From positions 1 through 24,649 of the forward strand of contig DAOSUR010000024.1 of assembly GCA_035378985.1 (NCBI GenBank): 24,649 nt of DNA. Reading direction: 5' to 3'. This document shows, one piece after another, positions 1 through 7,423 of this stretch (the stretch's first letter is position 1; every line of letters starts with the position of its first letter). This stretch comes from Anaerohalosphaeraceae bacterium (GTDB taxonomy: Bacteria; Planctomycetota; Phycisphaerae; Sedimentisphaerales; Anaerohalosphaeraceae). The translations under genes and the position numbers were made by a program. Under the pieces are notes generated by a model that searched no databases, was not told where the DNA came from, and saw only the letters and a program-made list of their open reading frames with translations.

Positions 1-352
1 ATGCCTCATACATTTCATCCATGCCCAATCGGCGCATCCATTCCTGCTCTTCCATCTGGCGTTCCAGCTGCCGCTGCAATTCCTCCTGTTCTTCCGGATC
101 CAGGTCTTCTTCGAACTCCTGTCGGGTTGCCAGCCAGGCCTCCAGGGCCAAAAACCGGTTGGCCTCCGCTTCGTTGGCGACGGTGTCGGTGTATTCTTTG
201 AGCCACTTGAGCCAGTTGAAGATTTTATACAATTCGCTGTGGATTTGATGGACGTTCTGTTCGCCTTCCTGAAGCCAGGCCAGCTCCTTCGGGCTGAGCA
301 GCCATTCCAAAAGCCGCTGTTTCCATCGGGGACGTTTTTGTTTTGCCGTCAT
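1..352 (-). CDS. Hypothetical charged helical protein, 3' end beyond the window
   Basis: An open frame reads leftward from an ATG at 350-352 to the window edge without a stop, giving 117 residues of an unfinished protein. The start is supported by an AAAGGAG Shine-Dalgarno seven bases upstream. The sequence is rich in Glu, Gln, Arg and Trp. It opens with a basic stretch (MTAKQKRPRWKQRLLEW) and ends in a strongly acidic segment around residues 80-110 (EEDLDPEEQEELQRQLERQ) that looks alpha-helical or coiled-coil. I see no signal peptide, membrane segment or enzyme motif, and I do not recognise the family. It lies 221 bases downstream of the ARPP-1 gene on the same strand, separated from it by two stem-loops. 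Confidence is high that it is a gene; no function can be assigned. Confidence 0.75.
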   Translation of the reverse strand, partial: MTAKQKRPRWKQRLLEWLLSPKELAWLQEGEQNVHQIHSELYKIFNWLKWLKEYTDTVANEAEANRFLALEAWLATRQEFEEDLDPEEQEELQRQLERQMEEQEWMRRLGMDEMYEA

Positions 353-430
353 GTTATCACTCCTTTGCTGAAATTTTTTTTGTTTCATCTTTTTGCGTTG
401 TAAATGATTCAAGCGGTCAACGGCGGCAAG

Positions 431-543
431 GCGGAGGACGTCTCGGTTGGAATCGGACGTCCTCCGCTGTGCAGAGAGCCGGGGCTTTCCTACCAAGCCC
501 TTCTGCCGCTTACTCTCCCCTCGCCTTGGGCATTCTCTGCACA
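431..543. other. Two abutting palindromes, possible structured RNA
   Basis: Two perfect inverted repeats lie end to end. The first has 11-base arms at 431-441 and 457-467 (GCGGAGGACGT / ACGTCCTCCGC) with a 15-base loop. The second begins at the very next base, with 10-base arms at 468-477 and 534-543 (TGTGCAGAGA / TCTCTGCACA), and encloses a further hairpin (482-487 with 495-500). Neither is followed by a T-run on either strand, so they do not look like ordinary intrinsic terminators. They start about 30 bases after the ARPP-1 stop codon and end about 79 bases before the next ATG on the minus strand. They could be a processing or stabilising 3' structure, a leader element of the gene at the left edge, or a small RNA. 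Confidence 0.5.
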
Positions 544-573
544 CCGCCTATCTCCAAGGAGAACGCTGCCGAT

Positions 574-1572
574 TTAGTGCATGTGCCGGGACCGCCGGAA
601 GGCGGGCGGCATCATTCTGCCTTGGCCGTGCTCGCGTCCGTCATTGGGGAACAAGGCCAGATGAATGACGGACTGTTCAAACCATAAGGCCTGCCCGAAA
701 AGCTCATCGGACTGGAAGCGAAGTTCCTCTCCGAGTCCGACGGACTTGAACAGATGGGTTTGACATCGTTTCAGGCCGTCGAGAAAGAATCGGGCGTTTT
801 TTTCGTCGAACGATTTTTCGGGTTCGTTTTTCTGCTGGAGCGCCTCGAGGGCATAAGCGGCGGTCAGGCGCGGCCAGATTTTTTTCAGGGTGTCGGGCTT
901 GTCAAAAACATCCAGGATGAGCATTCGTCCGCCGACGGAGGCGGCGACGCCGCAGGCGCCTTCCGGATAAGCGAGGGCTTTTGTAAAATCCTCCCAGTTG
1001 TCTTTTTGACGGTCGTAAACATCTTTCATCGCTTTGGTTGGAGAATGGAGCTTAAATGCATGGAGCGCGTGTTCCACTTCGTCCCAGATTTCGCCCTGAT
1101 CGGCCAGGGGTTGTCCGATGGAGCAGAGCGACTCGGTTACCCGGCGGGTTTTTGAGGCCCGTAATTTGGGAAACGAGAGGCCGCCGGAGATAAAATCGGG
1201 CCGGCAGTGATGCCAGCGGCCCTGCTCCACGCAGGAGACGGGGATATCCTGAACGGATTGTGCCTCCAGCAGGATTGTAGTATTCAGGATGCGGTTTTGC
1301 TTGGCTCCGACGAGTTCTTCGCCGTCGAGCAGGAGGATGCGGTGCGGACTTTTGTTTTTGACACGCAGGGTGTTGACCTGTCCGGCGGTGCTGACTTCCT
1401 GGACCGTCAGCAGTCCCTGTTCGAGGGCTTCAGAGGCCAGCAGATAGGAGACCGAGCCGTTCAGTCCGACCAGCGGAACCAGCGTCAAATTCCAGTACGT
1501 CAGCGGCGGTCTGGTTTGAATTGTTTCGGATAACTCTGCAAGAATTTGTACTCCCCTGACTTCTTCACTCAT
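574..1572 (-). CDS. ARPP-1 / DUF6569 family protein
   Basis: A 332-residue soluble protein without signal peptide or membrane segments. Residues about 75-100 carry the motif LLLDGEELVGAKQNR followed by ILNTTILL, which I recognise as the hallmark of the ARPP-1 domain (also called DUF6569). That domain has been linked, by gene association, to ADP-ribose or phosphatase-type systems but has no firm biochemical role. The domain appears to fill residues about 20-310. The ATG at 1570-1572 has an AGGAG Shine-Dalgarno about seven bases upstream. The C-terminal tail is short and basic (RRSRHMH). The gene is followed by the palindrome pair at 431-543 and preceded by a 218-base gap holding a small repeat, so it is probably transcribed alone. 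Family assignment is from memory of the motif; function is unknown. Confidence 0.7.
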   Translation of the reverse strand: MSEEVRGVQILAELSETIQTRPPLTYWNLTLVPLVGLNGSVSYLLASEALEQGLLTVQEVSTAGQVNTLRVKNKSPHRILLLDGEELVGAKQNRILNTTILLEAQSVQDIPVSCVEQGRWHHCRPDFISGGLSFPKLRASKTRRVTESLCSIGQPLADQGEIWDEVEHALHAFKLHSPTKAMKDVYDRQKDNWEDFTKALAYPEGACGVAASVGGRMLILDVFDKPDTLKKIWPRLTAAYALEALQQKNEPEKSFDEKNARFFLDGLKRCQTHLFKSVGLGEELRFQSDELFGQALWFEQSVIHLALFPNDGREHGQGRMMPPAFRRSRHMH

Positions 1573-1659
1573 TTTTGTTTCTCCTGTTTCATTTGATTCG
1601 GCCTTCTGAATTCCGAGAGAAAGCGTGGCCTTCCTTTAAGATAATATGGGGATGGTCTG

Positions 1660-1724
1660 ACAGAGCTGGTCAGGGGATTTTGTTTTGGGGGAGGCGAAGG
1701 GGGATGACAGGGCTGGTCAGCCCT
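1660..1724. repeat. Short direct repeat with hairpin (REP-like) in a 218-base gap
   Basis: The gap 1573-1790 contains two near-identical 15-base units, GACAGAGCTGGTCAG at 1660-1674 and GACAGGGCTGGTCAG at 1706-1720 (14 of 15 identical). The second continues into a perfect hairpin, AGGGCT-GGTC-AGCCCT (1709-1724), followed by ACGATTTTT. The form is like that of dispersed intergenic REP elements. With the single T-run on the plus strand, where no gene ends, a terminator role is unlikely. Nothing else coding is visible in the gap. Confidence 0.45.
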
Positions 1725-1790
1725 ACGATTTTTGGGGCCTGTGATTGAAAAAAGAGCTATGAGTAGGGGGTTGATGGGAAGAAAAAATTT

Positions 1791-2792
1791 TTAATTTTTT
1801 TGGTTCGCCGCGTATTGCTGAAGCATCAGCCGCAGTTCATCTTCGAGCTGCCGGATGAGGGAACGCGGTGTCAGGACTTGTGCGTGGGAGCCGAAGCTTA
1901 AAATCCAGCGAATCATCTCGGCACTGGGGGCGATTTCAAATTGAGCCAGCAGCCGGTCTCCGTGGTCTTCGAGGATGGTTTGGGAGGGGTGTCGGCGTGT
2001 TTCGCGGACGTTGGCGGCGGCCCAGCCGTCAAAACGGATGCGGATTTTGCATGGTGCAGCAGGTTCGGAGAAGATGCCGAAGCTGTCCTGTACATGCCGG
2101 ACGAGGGAGAAGTCGGCAGGTCGGCGGAACGATTGGCCGGTGGTTTCGGCACTTTGGATGCGGCTGACCTTGAGGGTGCGGATTTCTTCGTATCGCTGCA
2201 TCCAGCCGATGCAGTACAGGTCGCCGTCGAAAAATATCAACCCATAGGGCTGATAGAGGGTTTCGTAAGGCTCCGGGTGCCGGGTGGATTGATACCGGAG
2301 GCGAACGGTCTGAGAGTCCTGGACGGCACGGGTGAGGATTCGGATGATTTTGTCGTGAGCGGCGTAGGTGTTCAGGGCGGAGGTTTTGACCAGAAGATGC
2401 TCTTCAAGTCTGGAGAAGTATTCGAGAGTGCGGGGCGAGAGCATGGCCTTGATTTTCTCCAGGAGCGAGGCCAGACCTTCGCCGAATTGGGTGCCGGACA
2501 GAGGGGAAAGGAGTTTTTGGCTCAGGTAGATGCTGATCAGTTCCGTAGGGGTGAAAACAAGCCGGTCACTTTCGATAAAATGGCGGCTCAGTTTCCAGAA
2601 ACGCTTTCCGAAATCCCTCTCTTCGTAGGTAATAGGAAAGCCCAGTTCGCGGAGGATATTTAAGTCCCGCAGGACCTGCCGCTGACTGCATTCGAGACGC
2701 TGGGCCAGTTCCTGACTGTCAATGCCGAAATAGACGGATTGGAGGGCTTTCAGGAGGTTCCACTGGCGCATCAGCGACTGGCCGCGTGACAT
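1791..2792 (-). CDS. WYL-domain transcriptional regulator
   Basis: A 333-residue cytoplasmic regulator of the HTH-WYL type. Residues about 10-70 form a winged helix-turn-helix of the HTH_11/DeoR kind (SQELAQRLECSQRQVLRDLN). Residues about 145-215 form the WYL domain, with the family motif as DLYCIGW (191-197) and LKVSRI (207-212). Residues about 240-325 match the C-terminal WCX extension. WYL domains bind nucleic acid or nucleotide ligands, and these proteins commonly control DNA-damage, phage-defence or metabolic genes. The ATG at 2790-2792 has an AGGAG ribosome site about seven bases upstream. A good promoter lies 48 bases further upstream. The gene stands alone between single genes, so its target cannot be read from context. 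Confidence 0.9.
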   Translation of the reverse strand: MSRGQSLMRQWNLLKALQSVYFGIDSQELAQRLECSQRQVLRDLNILRELGFPITYEERDFGKRFWKLSRHFIESDRLVFTPTELISIYLSQKLLSPLSGTQFGEGLASLLEKIKAMLSPRTLEYFSRLEEHLLVKTSALNTYAAHDKIIRILTRAVQDSQTVRLRYQSTRHPEPYETLYQPYGLIFFDGDLYCIGWMQRYEEIRTLKVSRIQSAETTGQSFRRPADFSLVRHVQDSFGIFSEPAAPCKIRIRFDGWAAANVRETRRHPSQTILEDHGDRLLAQFEIAPSAEMIRWILSFGSHAQVLTPRSLIRQLEDELRLMLQQYAANQKN

Positions 2793-2840
2793 GAGAGCTC
2801 CTTTCTATCTGCATCCTTCTTTTTTTCCTTCAAGACAGAC

Positions 2841-2869
2841 AGTATAAAGAAAAGTTAGGTTTTAGACAA
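2841..2869 (-). promoter_or_regulatory. Promoter of the WYL regulator gene
   Basis: On the minus strand TTGTCT (2864-2869) is followed after exactly 17 bases by TATACT (2841-2846), a good sigma-70 type match, leaving a leader of roughly 40 bases before the ATG at 2792. Found by eye. Confidence 0.55.
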
Positions 2870-2966
2870 GGGGGCAGTTAATAGTTCTCAGCCATCAGTC
2901 ATCGGTGAGCGGGGATTGGCTCAATAAGGTCTGTGAGTCCGTGCGGATAGAACAGGTGCACCGTTC

Positions 2967-3824
2967 TTAAGGGCGCTGGGCATAGGCGGCGACGTATTCC
3001 TGGAATTGTTTGAGCAGAGCGGCGGTGCAGGGACCGGGCCGGCCTGTTCCGACGGGGTTTCCGTCAAACTGAGTAATCGGCAGGATGTCTTTGGTTGTTA
3101 CGGCCAGAAACAGCTCGTCCATTTGGGCGGCCTGCTGCGGCGTGACGGCCTGCTCGACAGGGGTCAGACCGGCATTGCGGGCGATTCGAAGGACTACCGC
3201 TCGTGTGATGGAAGGCAGAATCTCGGGGCCGAGGGGATGGGTATAGAGGGTTTTTTCCTTTCCGTTCACAGCAAAGAAGGCCGAGCCCGCTCCTTCGGTA
3301 ATCAGCCCTTTGTCATTGACCAGAAGGGCTTCGGTGCATCCTTTTCGGTCGGCCTCGATGCGGGCCAGGACGTTCGGCAGCAGATTGAGGGATTTGATGT
3401 CGCAGCGTTTCCATCGCAGGTCCGGGTGCGTGCAGACACGAATGCCGAGCTGCTTTTTTTTCGGGTCGTCGTGAAGCTCCTGAACGGTCAGGAAAAAAGA
3501 CGGTTTGAGATTCGGGCTGGGCAGATGTTCGCGGAGTTCACAGCCGCGGGTGAGGTGAAAATAGATTTTGGCGGTCCGGAAGCCGGCTTTTTCGAAGGCC
3601 TCGAGGATTCGCGAGCGAATTTGGGCGATGTCAAAACCGCTCAGCTGGATTTCTGCAGCGCTTCGTTCAAAGCGGGCCAGATGCTCCTCGAGGGCGAAAA
3701 TGCGTCCGTGGTAGCTGCGGAGGACTTCATAGACTCCGTCACCGAAGAAAAGCCCGCGGTCCATTTTGTCCAGCGGGACTTCAGTGAGCGGTAGCAGGTT
3801 TTCATTCAGAACAGCCAATTCCAT
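2967..3824 (-). CDS. dat: D-amino-acid aminotransferase (fold-type IV PLP enzyme)
   Basis: A 285-residue class-IV aminotransferase, expected to interconvert D-amino acids and 2-oxo acids, for instance D-alanine/D-glutamate supply for the cell wall. It begins MELAVLNENLLPL and has the family segment DRGLFFGDGVYEV (22-34). The PLP lysine is K144 in DIKSLNLLPN, and E177 lies in LITEGAGS. R98 and H100 (TRGCELREH) correspond to the carboxylate-binding pair that distinguishes D-amino-acid from branched-chain aminotransferases. These numbers match the Bacillus enzyme almost exactly, supporting the chosen start. The ATG at 3822-3824 has GGAG eight bases upstream; an in-frame ATG further upstream lies inside the predicted -10 box and so cannot be used from that promoter. 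A branched-chain or aminodeoxychorismate-lyase role is less likely. Confidence 0.85.
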   Translation of the reverse strand: MELAVLNENLLPLTEVPLDKMDRGLFFGDGVYEVLRSYHGRIFALEEHLARFERSAAEIQLSGFDIAQIRSRILEAFEKAGFRTAKIYFHLTRGCELREHLPSPNLKPSFFLTVQELHDDPKKKQLGIRVCTHPDLRWKRCDIKSLNLLPNVLARIEADRKGCTEALLVNDKGLITEGAGSAFFAVNGKEKTLYTHPLGPEILPSITRAVVLRIARNAGLTPVEQAVTPQQAAQMDELFLAVTTKDILPITQFDGNPVGTGRPGPCTAALLKQFQEYVAAYAQRP

Positions 3825-3858
3825 AGCCAATTCTCCGGTCGAAATTTGTAAAACAGGT

Positions 3859-3887
3859 ATCATAGAATATCGTCTGTTGTTTGGCAA
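3859..3887 (-). promoter_or_regulatory. Promoter of the aminotransferase gene
   Basis: Minus-strand TTGCCA (3882-3887), a 17-base spacer and TATGAT (3859-3864). The start site would fall about 28 bases before the ATG at 3824, which fits the start choice for the downstream gene. Confidence 0.55.
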
Positions 3888-3992
3888 TGGATAAGATTTG
3901 CTGTCGGCCGGCGGACAAAGGGAAGGGTTGTTGTGCGGCAACCTCTTTTTGGGCAAGGACTTGCGATTTTTAAAAATGCCGACAAAAAAGAC

Positions 3993-4021
3993 TTTACAAG
4001 AAGATTAAAAAAATCTACAAT
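3993..4021 (+). promoter_or_regulatory. Promoter of rplU
   Basis: TTTACA (3993-3998), a 17-base A-rich spacer and TACAAT (4016-4021), close to sigma-70 consensus. The predicted start near 4028 gives a leader of about 50 bases before the rplU ATG. This promoter is divergent from that of the aminotransferase gene. Confidence 0.65.
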
Positions 4022-4077
4022 GCTTGATTCTTATGGGTTTGTGATTGAACACGGTTATTTGACAGATGAGGACAAAG

Positions 4078-4407
4078 ATGTACGCGATTATTGAACAAGG
4101 CGGCAAGCAATATAAAGTCGTACAGGGGGATATGCTTCGGATTGAGCTGACGGATGCGCCGGCGGACGCCCAGACGATTCAGCTGGACAAGGTGCTGCTG
4201 GTGCGGGACGGGGATTCGATTCGAATCGGCGAGCCGTATGTGAAGGGGGCTAAAGTGACGGCCCGGTTTCAGGGGACGGCCGAAGAGTCGGTGGTTAAAG
4301 GCCCCAAACTGTACCCGATGTATTTCCGGCGGCGCAAGAACTCCCGGAAGAAAATCGGACATCGACAGAAATATCAGCAGGTTGTGATTGAGCGGATTGA
4401 AGCATAA
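4078..4407 (+). CDS. rplU: 50S ribosomal protein L21
   Basis: Ribosomal protein bL21, a 23S rRNA-binding protein of the large subunit. The 109-residue product has the typical opening MYAIIEQGGKQYKVVQGD and the conserved basic C-terminal half, including YFRRRKNSRKKIGHRQKY. The length is normal for the family. An in-frame ATG at 4066 also exists, but GAGG at 4068-4071 sits six bases before the ATG at 4078, so the later start is preferred. The gene has its own promoter and is followed at once by an intrinsic terminator. In most bacteria rpmA (L27) follows rplU; here the next gene is a MarC-family membrane protein, so L27 must be encoded elsewhere. Confidence 0.97.
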   Translation: MYAIIEQGGKQYKVVQGDMLRIELTDAPADAQTIQLDKVLLVRDGDSIRIGEPYVKGAKVTARFQGTAEESVVKGPKLYPMYFRRRKNSRKKIGHRQKYQQVVIERIEA

Positions 4408-4439
4408 ACGGGCCTGGTGAAACGGGGTTGAGGAACTCC

Positions 4440-4471
4440 AACCTGCCTGCGGACAGCGGGCAGGTTTTTTT
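4440..4471 (+). terminator. Intrinsic terminator after rplU
   Basis: Inverted arms AACCTGCC (4440-4447) and GGCAGGTT (4459-4466) enclose an 11-base loop, and the right arm runs into seven T residues (4465-4471). It lies 32 bases after the rplU stop codon. Confidence 0.85.
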
Positions 4472-4556
4472 ATACTCAAACGGACTGAGACAGCAAAAGA
4501 AAGGCCAAAAACGCCTTGGGGAAGCTCGAGGAGCAGGGAATCGCGAAAGGGAGAGT

Positions 4557-5147
4557 ATGCGGGATTTTTGGATGGTTTTTGTTCCGCTGTTTGTGGCCGT
4601 GGATGCAATGGGAATTCTTCCGATTTATTTGGGGCTTGTTGAGGGAGTGCCTCAAGCAGAGCGAAAACGCGTAGTCAAGCAGTCTTTTGTGACTGCTTTG
4701 ACTGTGGCGGTCGGATTTGTTTTTCTGGGCAAGGGGGTCTTTCGATTTTTGGGGATCAGTGTTTCTGATTTTATGGTGGCCGGCGGGGCGCTGCTCTTTA
4801 TCATAGCGACATTGGATTTGACTTCGGGGACCAAGTTTGCCCGCCGGGTGGATACGCTGGGGGCGGTTCCGCTGGGGGTGCCGCTGATTGTGGGACCGGC
4901 GGTGCTGACGACCAGTCTGATGCTGGTGGATGTGCACGGGCTGGCGGCGACCCTGTCGGCGGTGCTGTTGAATCTGGTGCTGGCGGTCGGCATTCTGCTG
5001 ACAGCAGATTTCTGGAATCGGCTGCTGGGTTCTACAGGGTCGCAGGCACTTTCCAAGGTGGCCAGTCTGATTCTGGCGGCGATTGCCGTGATGATGATTC
5101 GCCGGGGCCTGCTGGGGATTTTCCCGGGCTGGGGCGGAGGTGTTTAG
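4557..5147 (+). CDS. MarC-family integral membrane protein
   Basis: A 196-residue polytopic membrane protein of the MarC family (Pfam MarC, related to E. coli MarC, YchE and YhgN). These are presumed transporters whose substrates are not established; the older link to multiple antibiotic resistance was not upheld. Six hydrophobic segments can be seen at residues about 5-25, 41-63, 68-88, 103-125, 129-150 and 165-185. The family's opening (FVPLFVAVDAMGILPIY) and its internal counterpart (PLGVPLIVGPAVLTTS) are both present. The ATG at 4557 is chosen because it gives the usual length and follows an AGGGAG sequence, although the spacing is short. The frame is open further upstream through the rplU terminator but has no family similarity there. 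Its stop overlaps the convergent E2 gene stop within TTAG (5144-5147). Confidence 0.88.
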   Translation: MRDFWMVFVPLFVAVDAMGILPIYLGLVEGVPQAERKRVVKQSFVTALTVAVGFVFLGKGVFRFLGISVSDFMVAGGALLFIIATLDLTSGTKFARRVDTLGAVPLGVPLIVGPAVLTTSLMLVDVHGLAATLSAVLLNLVLAVGILLTADFWNRLLGSTGSQALSKVASLILAAIAVMMIRRGLLGIFPGWGGGV

Positions 5148-6271
5148 GGATTGTCGAGCAGTTCCTGGGGGTGTTCAAGCATCTTTTTGATATGGTCAAG
5201 GAACTGGGCAGCCTCTGCGCCGTTGACAATGCGGTGATCCACCGATAGGGTGAGGGTCATTCGTTTTCGGATTTGGATTTGGTTGCCGTCGGGGACGCAT
5301 TGTTCCCGGATTCGTCCGACGCCCAAGATGGACGTCTGACCAGGGATGACGATTGGGATAAAGGAATCGATGCCGTAGCCGCCCAGATTGCTGATGGTCA
5401 TCGAGCCGCCGTCGAGGTCTTCGGGACGCAGGGCGTTTCGCCGGGCCCGGTTGACCAGGTCTTCCACGGCGACGGAAATCTGGGGCAAAGACAGGGTATC
5501 CACTGCCCGCAGGACTGGGGCGACAACTCCCTGTTCGGAGGCAACGGCAAGGCCGATGTCAATTTGGGGGGCCAGTTCAATTGTATCTGTTCCCAGACGT
5601 CCTGTTAAAATGGGGTAGCGCCGGAGGGAAACGGCGGCGGCTTTCAGGAGAAAGTCGTTATAAGACAGATTGCCTCCTTTTGGCTTGAGGGTATCCCGCA
5701 ATTGAACCAATTCCGTTACATCGACCTGCAGATTCAGGTAAAAGCATGGGATTTGGCGCTTGGAGAGGAGCATTCTTTGGGCTACGACGGCCTGCCAGCG
5801 TGTAAAAGGGACTTTTTTGCCGGGTTTGAACTGCGCAGGCGCAACGGCACCGGAGGTTTGGAATGCCTCGACGGCTTCCTGGGGTCTGATGAGGGAGAGG
5901 GTTTCCGGAATTCGCAGAAGGTCTGCAGGAGAAACGGAATGAGCAAGAGGAGCGGCGGGTTCGAGAACCCTTTCGCGGGCGGTTTGAACCTGTTGTTTGA
6001 GTTTTTCCAGCCGTTCGGGGTCGATAGGCCGGCCGTCTTCGGTAAGGACAAAGAGAGGAGTATCCACCGGAAGGGTGACCGGCGGCTCGACGAGGACAGC
6101 GCGTATGGTTCCATCGGCGGGGGATTCAATCTGCATAGCCGCCTTGTCTGTTTCGATATCGGCCAGGACCTGGCCTTTGCTGACTTTTTGCCCGACCTGG
6201 ACATGAACGGCCACTATCACGGCCTGTTCCATCGTACGCCCCAATCGAGGCAGAAGAATTTCAATTGCCAT
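5144..6271 (-). CDS. 2-oxoacid dehydrogenase E2 (dihydrolipoyl acyltransferase), lacking a visible E1/E3-binding domain
   Basis: A 375-residue acyltransferase core of a 2-oxoacid dehydrogenase complex, which moves an acyl group from the lipoyl arm to CoA. The N-terminal lipoyl domain (about 2-76) carries the lipoylation lysine K43 in ETDKAAM. The C-terminal catalytic domain (about 150-370) has the active-site motif DHRIVNG with H346. The stretch between (about 77-148) is a charged helix and a Pro/Ala linker. I cannot see the usual peripheral-subunit-binding domain (SPAxRxLAxE...GxGxxGRI). No E1 or E3 gene is adjacent, so whether it serves pyruvate, branched-chain or acetoin dehydrogenase is open. 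The ATG at 6269-6271 starts directly at the lipoyl domain and has AGGA eight bases upstream. It has its own promoter, so it is probably not part of the chemotaxis operon. Confidence 0.9.
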   Translation of the reverse strand: MAIEILLPRLGRTMEQAVIVAVHVQVGQKVSKGQVLADIETDKAAMQIESPADGTIRAVLVEPPVTLPVDTPLFVLTEDGRPIDPERLEKLKQQVQTARERVLEPAAPLAHSVSPADLLRIPETLSLIRPQEAVEAFQTSGAVAPAQFKPGKKVPFTRWQAVVAQRMLLSKRQIPCFYLNLQVDVTELVQLRDTLKPKGGNLSYNDFLLKAAAVSLRRYPILTGRLGTDTIELAPQIDIGLAVASEQGVVAPVLRAVDTLSLPQISVAVEDLVNRARRNALRPEDLDGGSMTISNLGGYGIDSFIPIVIPGQTSILGVGRIREQCVPDGNQIQIRKRMTLTLSVDHRIVNGAEAAQFLDHIKKMLEHPQELLDNP

Positions 6272-6319
6272 CCGCAGATTCCTGTTTTTCGATTTGTTTT
6301 GTCTCGAATACAGGAATTG

Positions 6320-6348
6320 TATATACCGGCCGAGGAGATGGCCTGCAA
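6320..6348 (-). promoter_or_regulatory. Promoter of the E2 gene
   Basis: Minus-strand TTGCAG (6343-6348), a 17-base spacer and TATATA (6320-6325), located in the 91-base gap between cheB and the E2 gene. No terminator hairpin was seen after cheB, so read-through is possible. Confidence 0.5.
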
Positions 6349-6362
6349 GTTTTTTTTGTGTC

Positions 6363-7412
6363 TTAATTTCTCGCGTACTGGATGAGAGCGGGGGCGATTT
6401 TGTCGAGCGGCAAAACAACCTCGGCGGCATCCAGTTTGATGGCCTCTTTGGGCATACCGAAGACGATGCAGGTGGCCTCATCCTGGGCAATGGTGTGGGC
6501 ACCGGCCTGTCTCATGGCCAGCAGTCCTTTGGCGCCGTCGTTGCCCATGCCGGTAAGAATAGCGCCGACGGCGTTGGGGCCGGCGTATTTGGCGACGGAG
6601 TTGAAAAGGACTTCAACGCTGGGTTTCTGATGACAGACGGCCGGGCCGTCTTTGATGGAGACATAGTAATTGGCACCGGAACGCTGGAGGACCATGTGAT
6701 AGCCGCCGGGGGCGATGAGGACTCTGCCTGGGATGACAGAGTCGCCGTCGGCGGCCTCTTTGACCTGAACTTTGCATTCGCTGTTGAGCCGCTCCGCGAA
6801 GGAATGGGTGAACTGGGCGGGCATATGCTGGACGACGACGGTTCCCGGGCAATCCGGCGGCAGGGCGGACAGGACACAGGTAAGGGCCTGCACGCCGCCG
6901 GTGGAGGCGCCGATAGCCAGGATTTTGTTTGTGGTTTCGAGCATCGAGGCGGATTCGAGGGGCTTGATCGGCTCGCTCTGTGTCGCGACGGGTTTGGGAT
7001 AACGGCCTTTGGGAATGGCCAGAATGGTTTCGCAAAGCTGTTTGCAGGCATCTCCTACTGAGTAGGAAGGACCGGGCTTGGCCAGCACTTCGACAGCCCC
7101 GGAGGCGAGGGCTTCGATGGCGGTTTTGCTGCCCTGGGGGGTCAGAGAGCTGAAGATAATAACCGGCATCGGATGATACTTCATCAGTTTTTTGAGGAAT
7201 GTAACGCCGTCCATTCGGGGCATTTCGACGTCCAGAATCAGCACATCAGGGTTGAGCTGGACGATTTTGTCCCGGGCGATATAGGGATCGGGAGCAGTGG
7301 CAATAACTTCAATAGATGGATGGGCTCCCAGCTGAGTGCTGAGGATTTTTCGAACAATCGCGGAATCGTCAACGATCAGAACTTTGGTTGTTTCAAGTGC
7401 TGCAGGGGACAT
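6363..7412 (-). CDS. cheB: Chemotaxis protein-glutamate methylesterase/deamidase CheB
   Basis: CheB removes methyl groups from, and deamidates, chemoreceptor glutamates and glutamines once phosphorylated by CheA. The 349-residue protein has the expected two domains. The receiver (about 8-125) has the acidic pocket D15/D16, the phosphorylation site D61 (LDVEMPRMDG) and K112 (AKPG). The methylesterase domain (about 160-345) has the catalytic triad S170 (GASTGG), H196 (QHMPAQFT) and D292 (GMGNDGA). The ATG at 7410-7412 follows AAAGGA by seven bases. It lies 11 bases after cheD and is the last chemotaxis gene of the operon. Confidence 0.97.
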   Translation of the reverse strand: MSPAALETTKVLIVDDSAIVRKILSTQLGAHPSIEVIATAPDPYIARDKIVQLNPDVLILDVEMPRMDGVTFLKKLMKYHPMPVIIFSSLTPQGSKTAIEALASGAVEVLAKPGPSYSVGDACKQLCETILAIPKGRYPKPVATQSEPIKPLESASMLETTNKILAIGASTGGVQALTCVLSALPPDCPGTVVVQHMPAQFTHSFAERLNSECKVQVKEAADGDSVIPGRVLIAPGGYHMVLQRSGANYYVSIKDGPAVCHQKPSVEVLFNSVAKYAGPNAVGAILTGMGNDGAKGLLAMRQAGAHTIAQDEATCIVFGMPKEAIKLDAAEVVLPLDKIAPALIQYARN

Positions 7413-7423
7413 GGGCGATTCCT

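Noticed and set aside
1941..2663. Plus-strand open frame of 240 codons opposite the WYL regulator
   Set aside because: It is antisense to a clear regulator gene, with no Shine-Dalgarno and no family similarity.
3926..3950. Plus-strand hairpin GGTTG...CAACC followed by TCTTTTT, terminator-like
   Set aside because: No plus-strand gene ends upstream of it, the stem is only five bases, and it lies between divergent promoters.
3825..3956. N-terminal extension of the D-amino-acid aminotransferase by 44 residues
   Set aside because: The extension has no family similarity, and an internal ATG overlaps the predicted -10 box. The start at 3824 has a ribosome site and aligns with the family numbering.
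6272..6502. N-terminal extension of the E2 protein by 77 residues
   Set aside because: It would read through the predicted promoter and into the end of cheB. The lipoyl domain starts directly at the ATG at 6271, which has a ribosome site.
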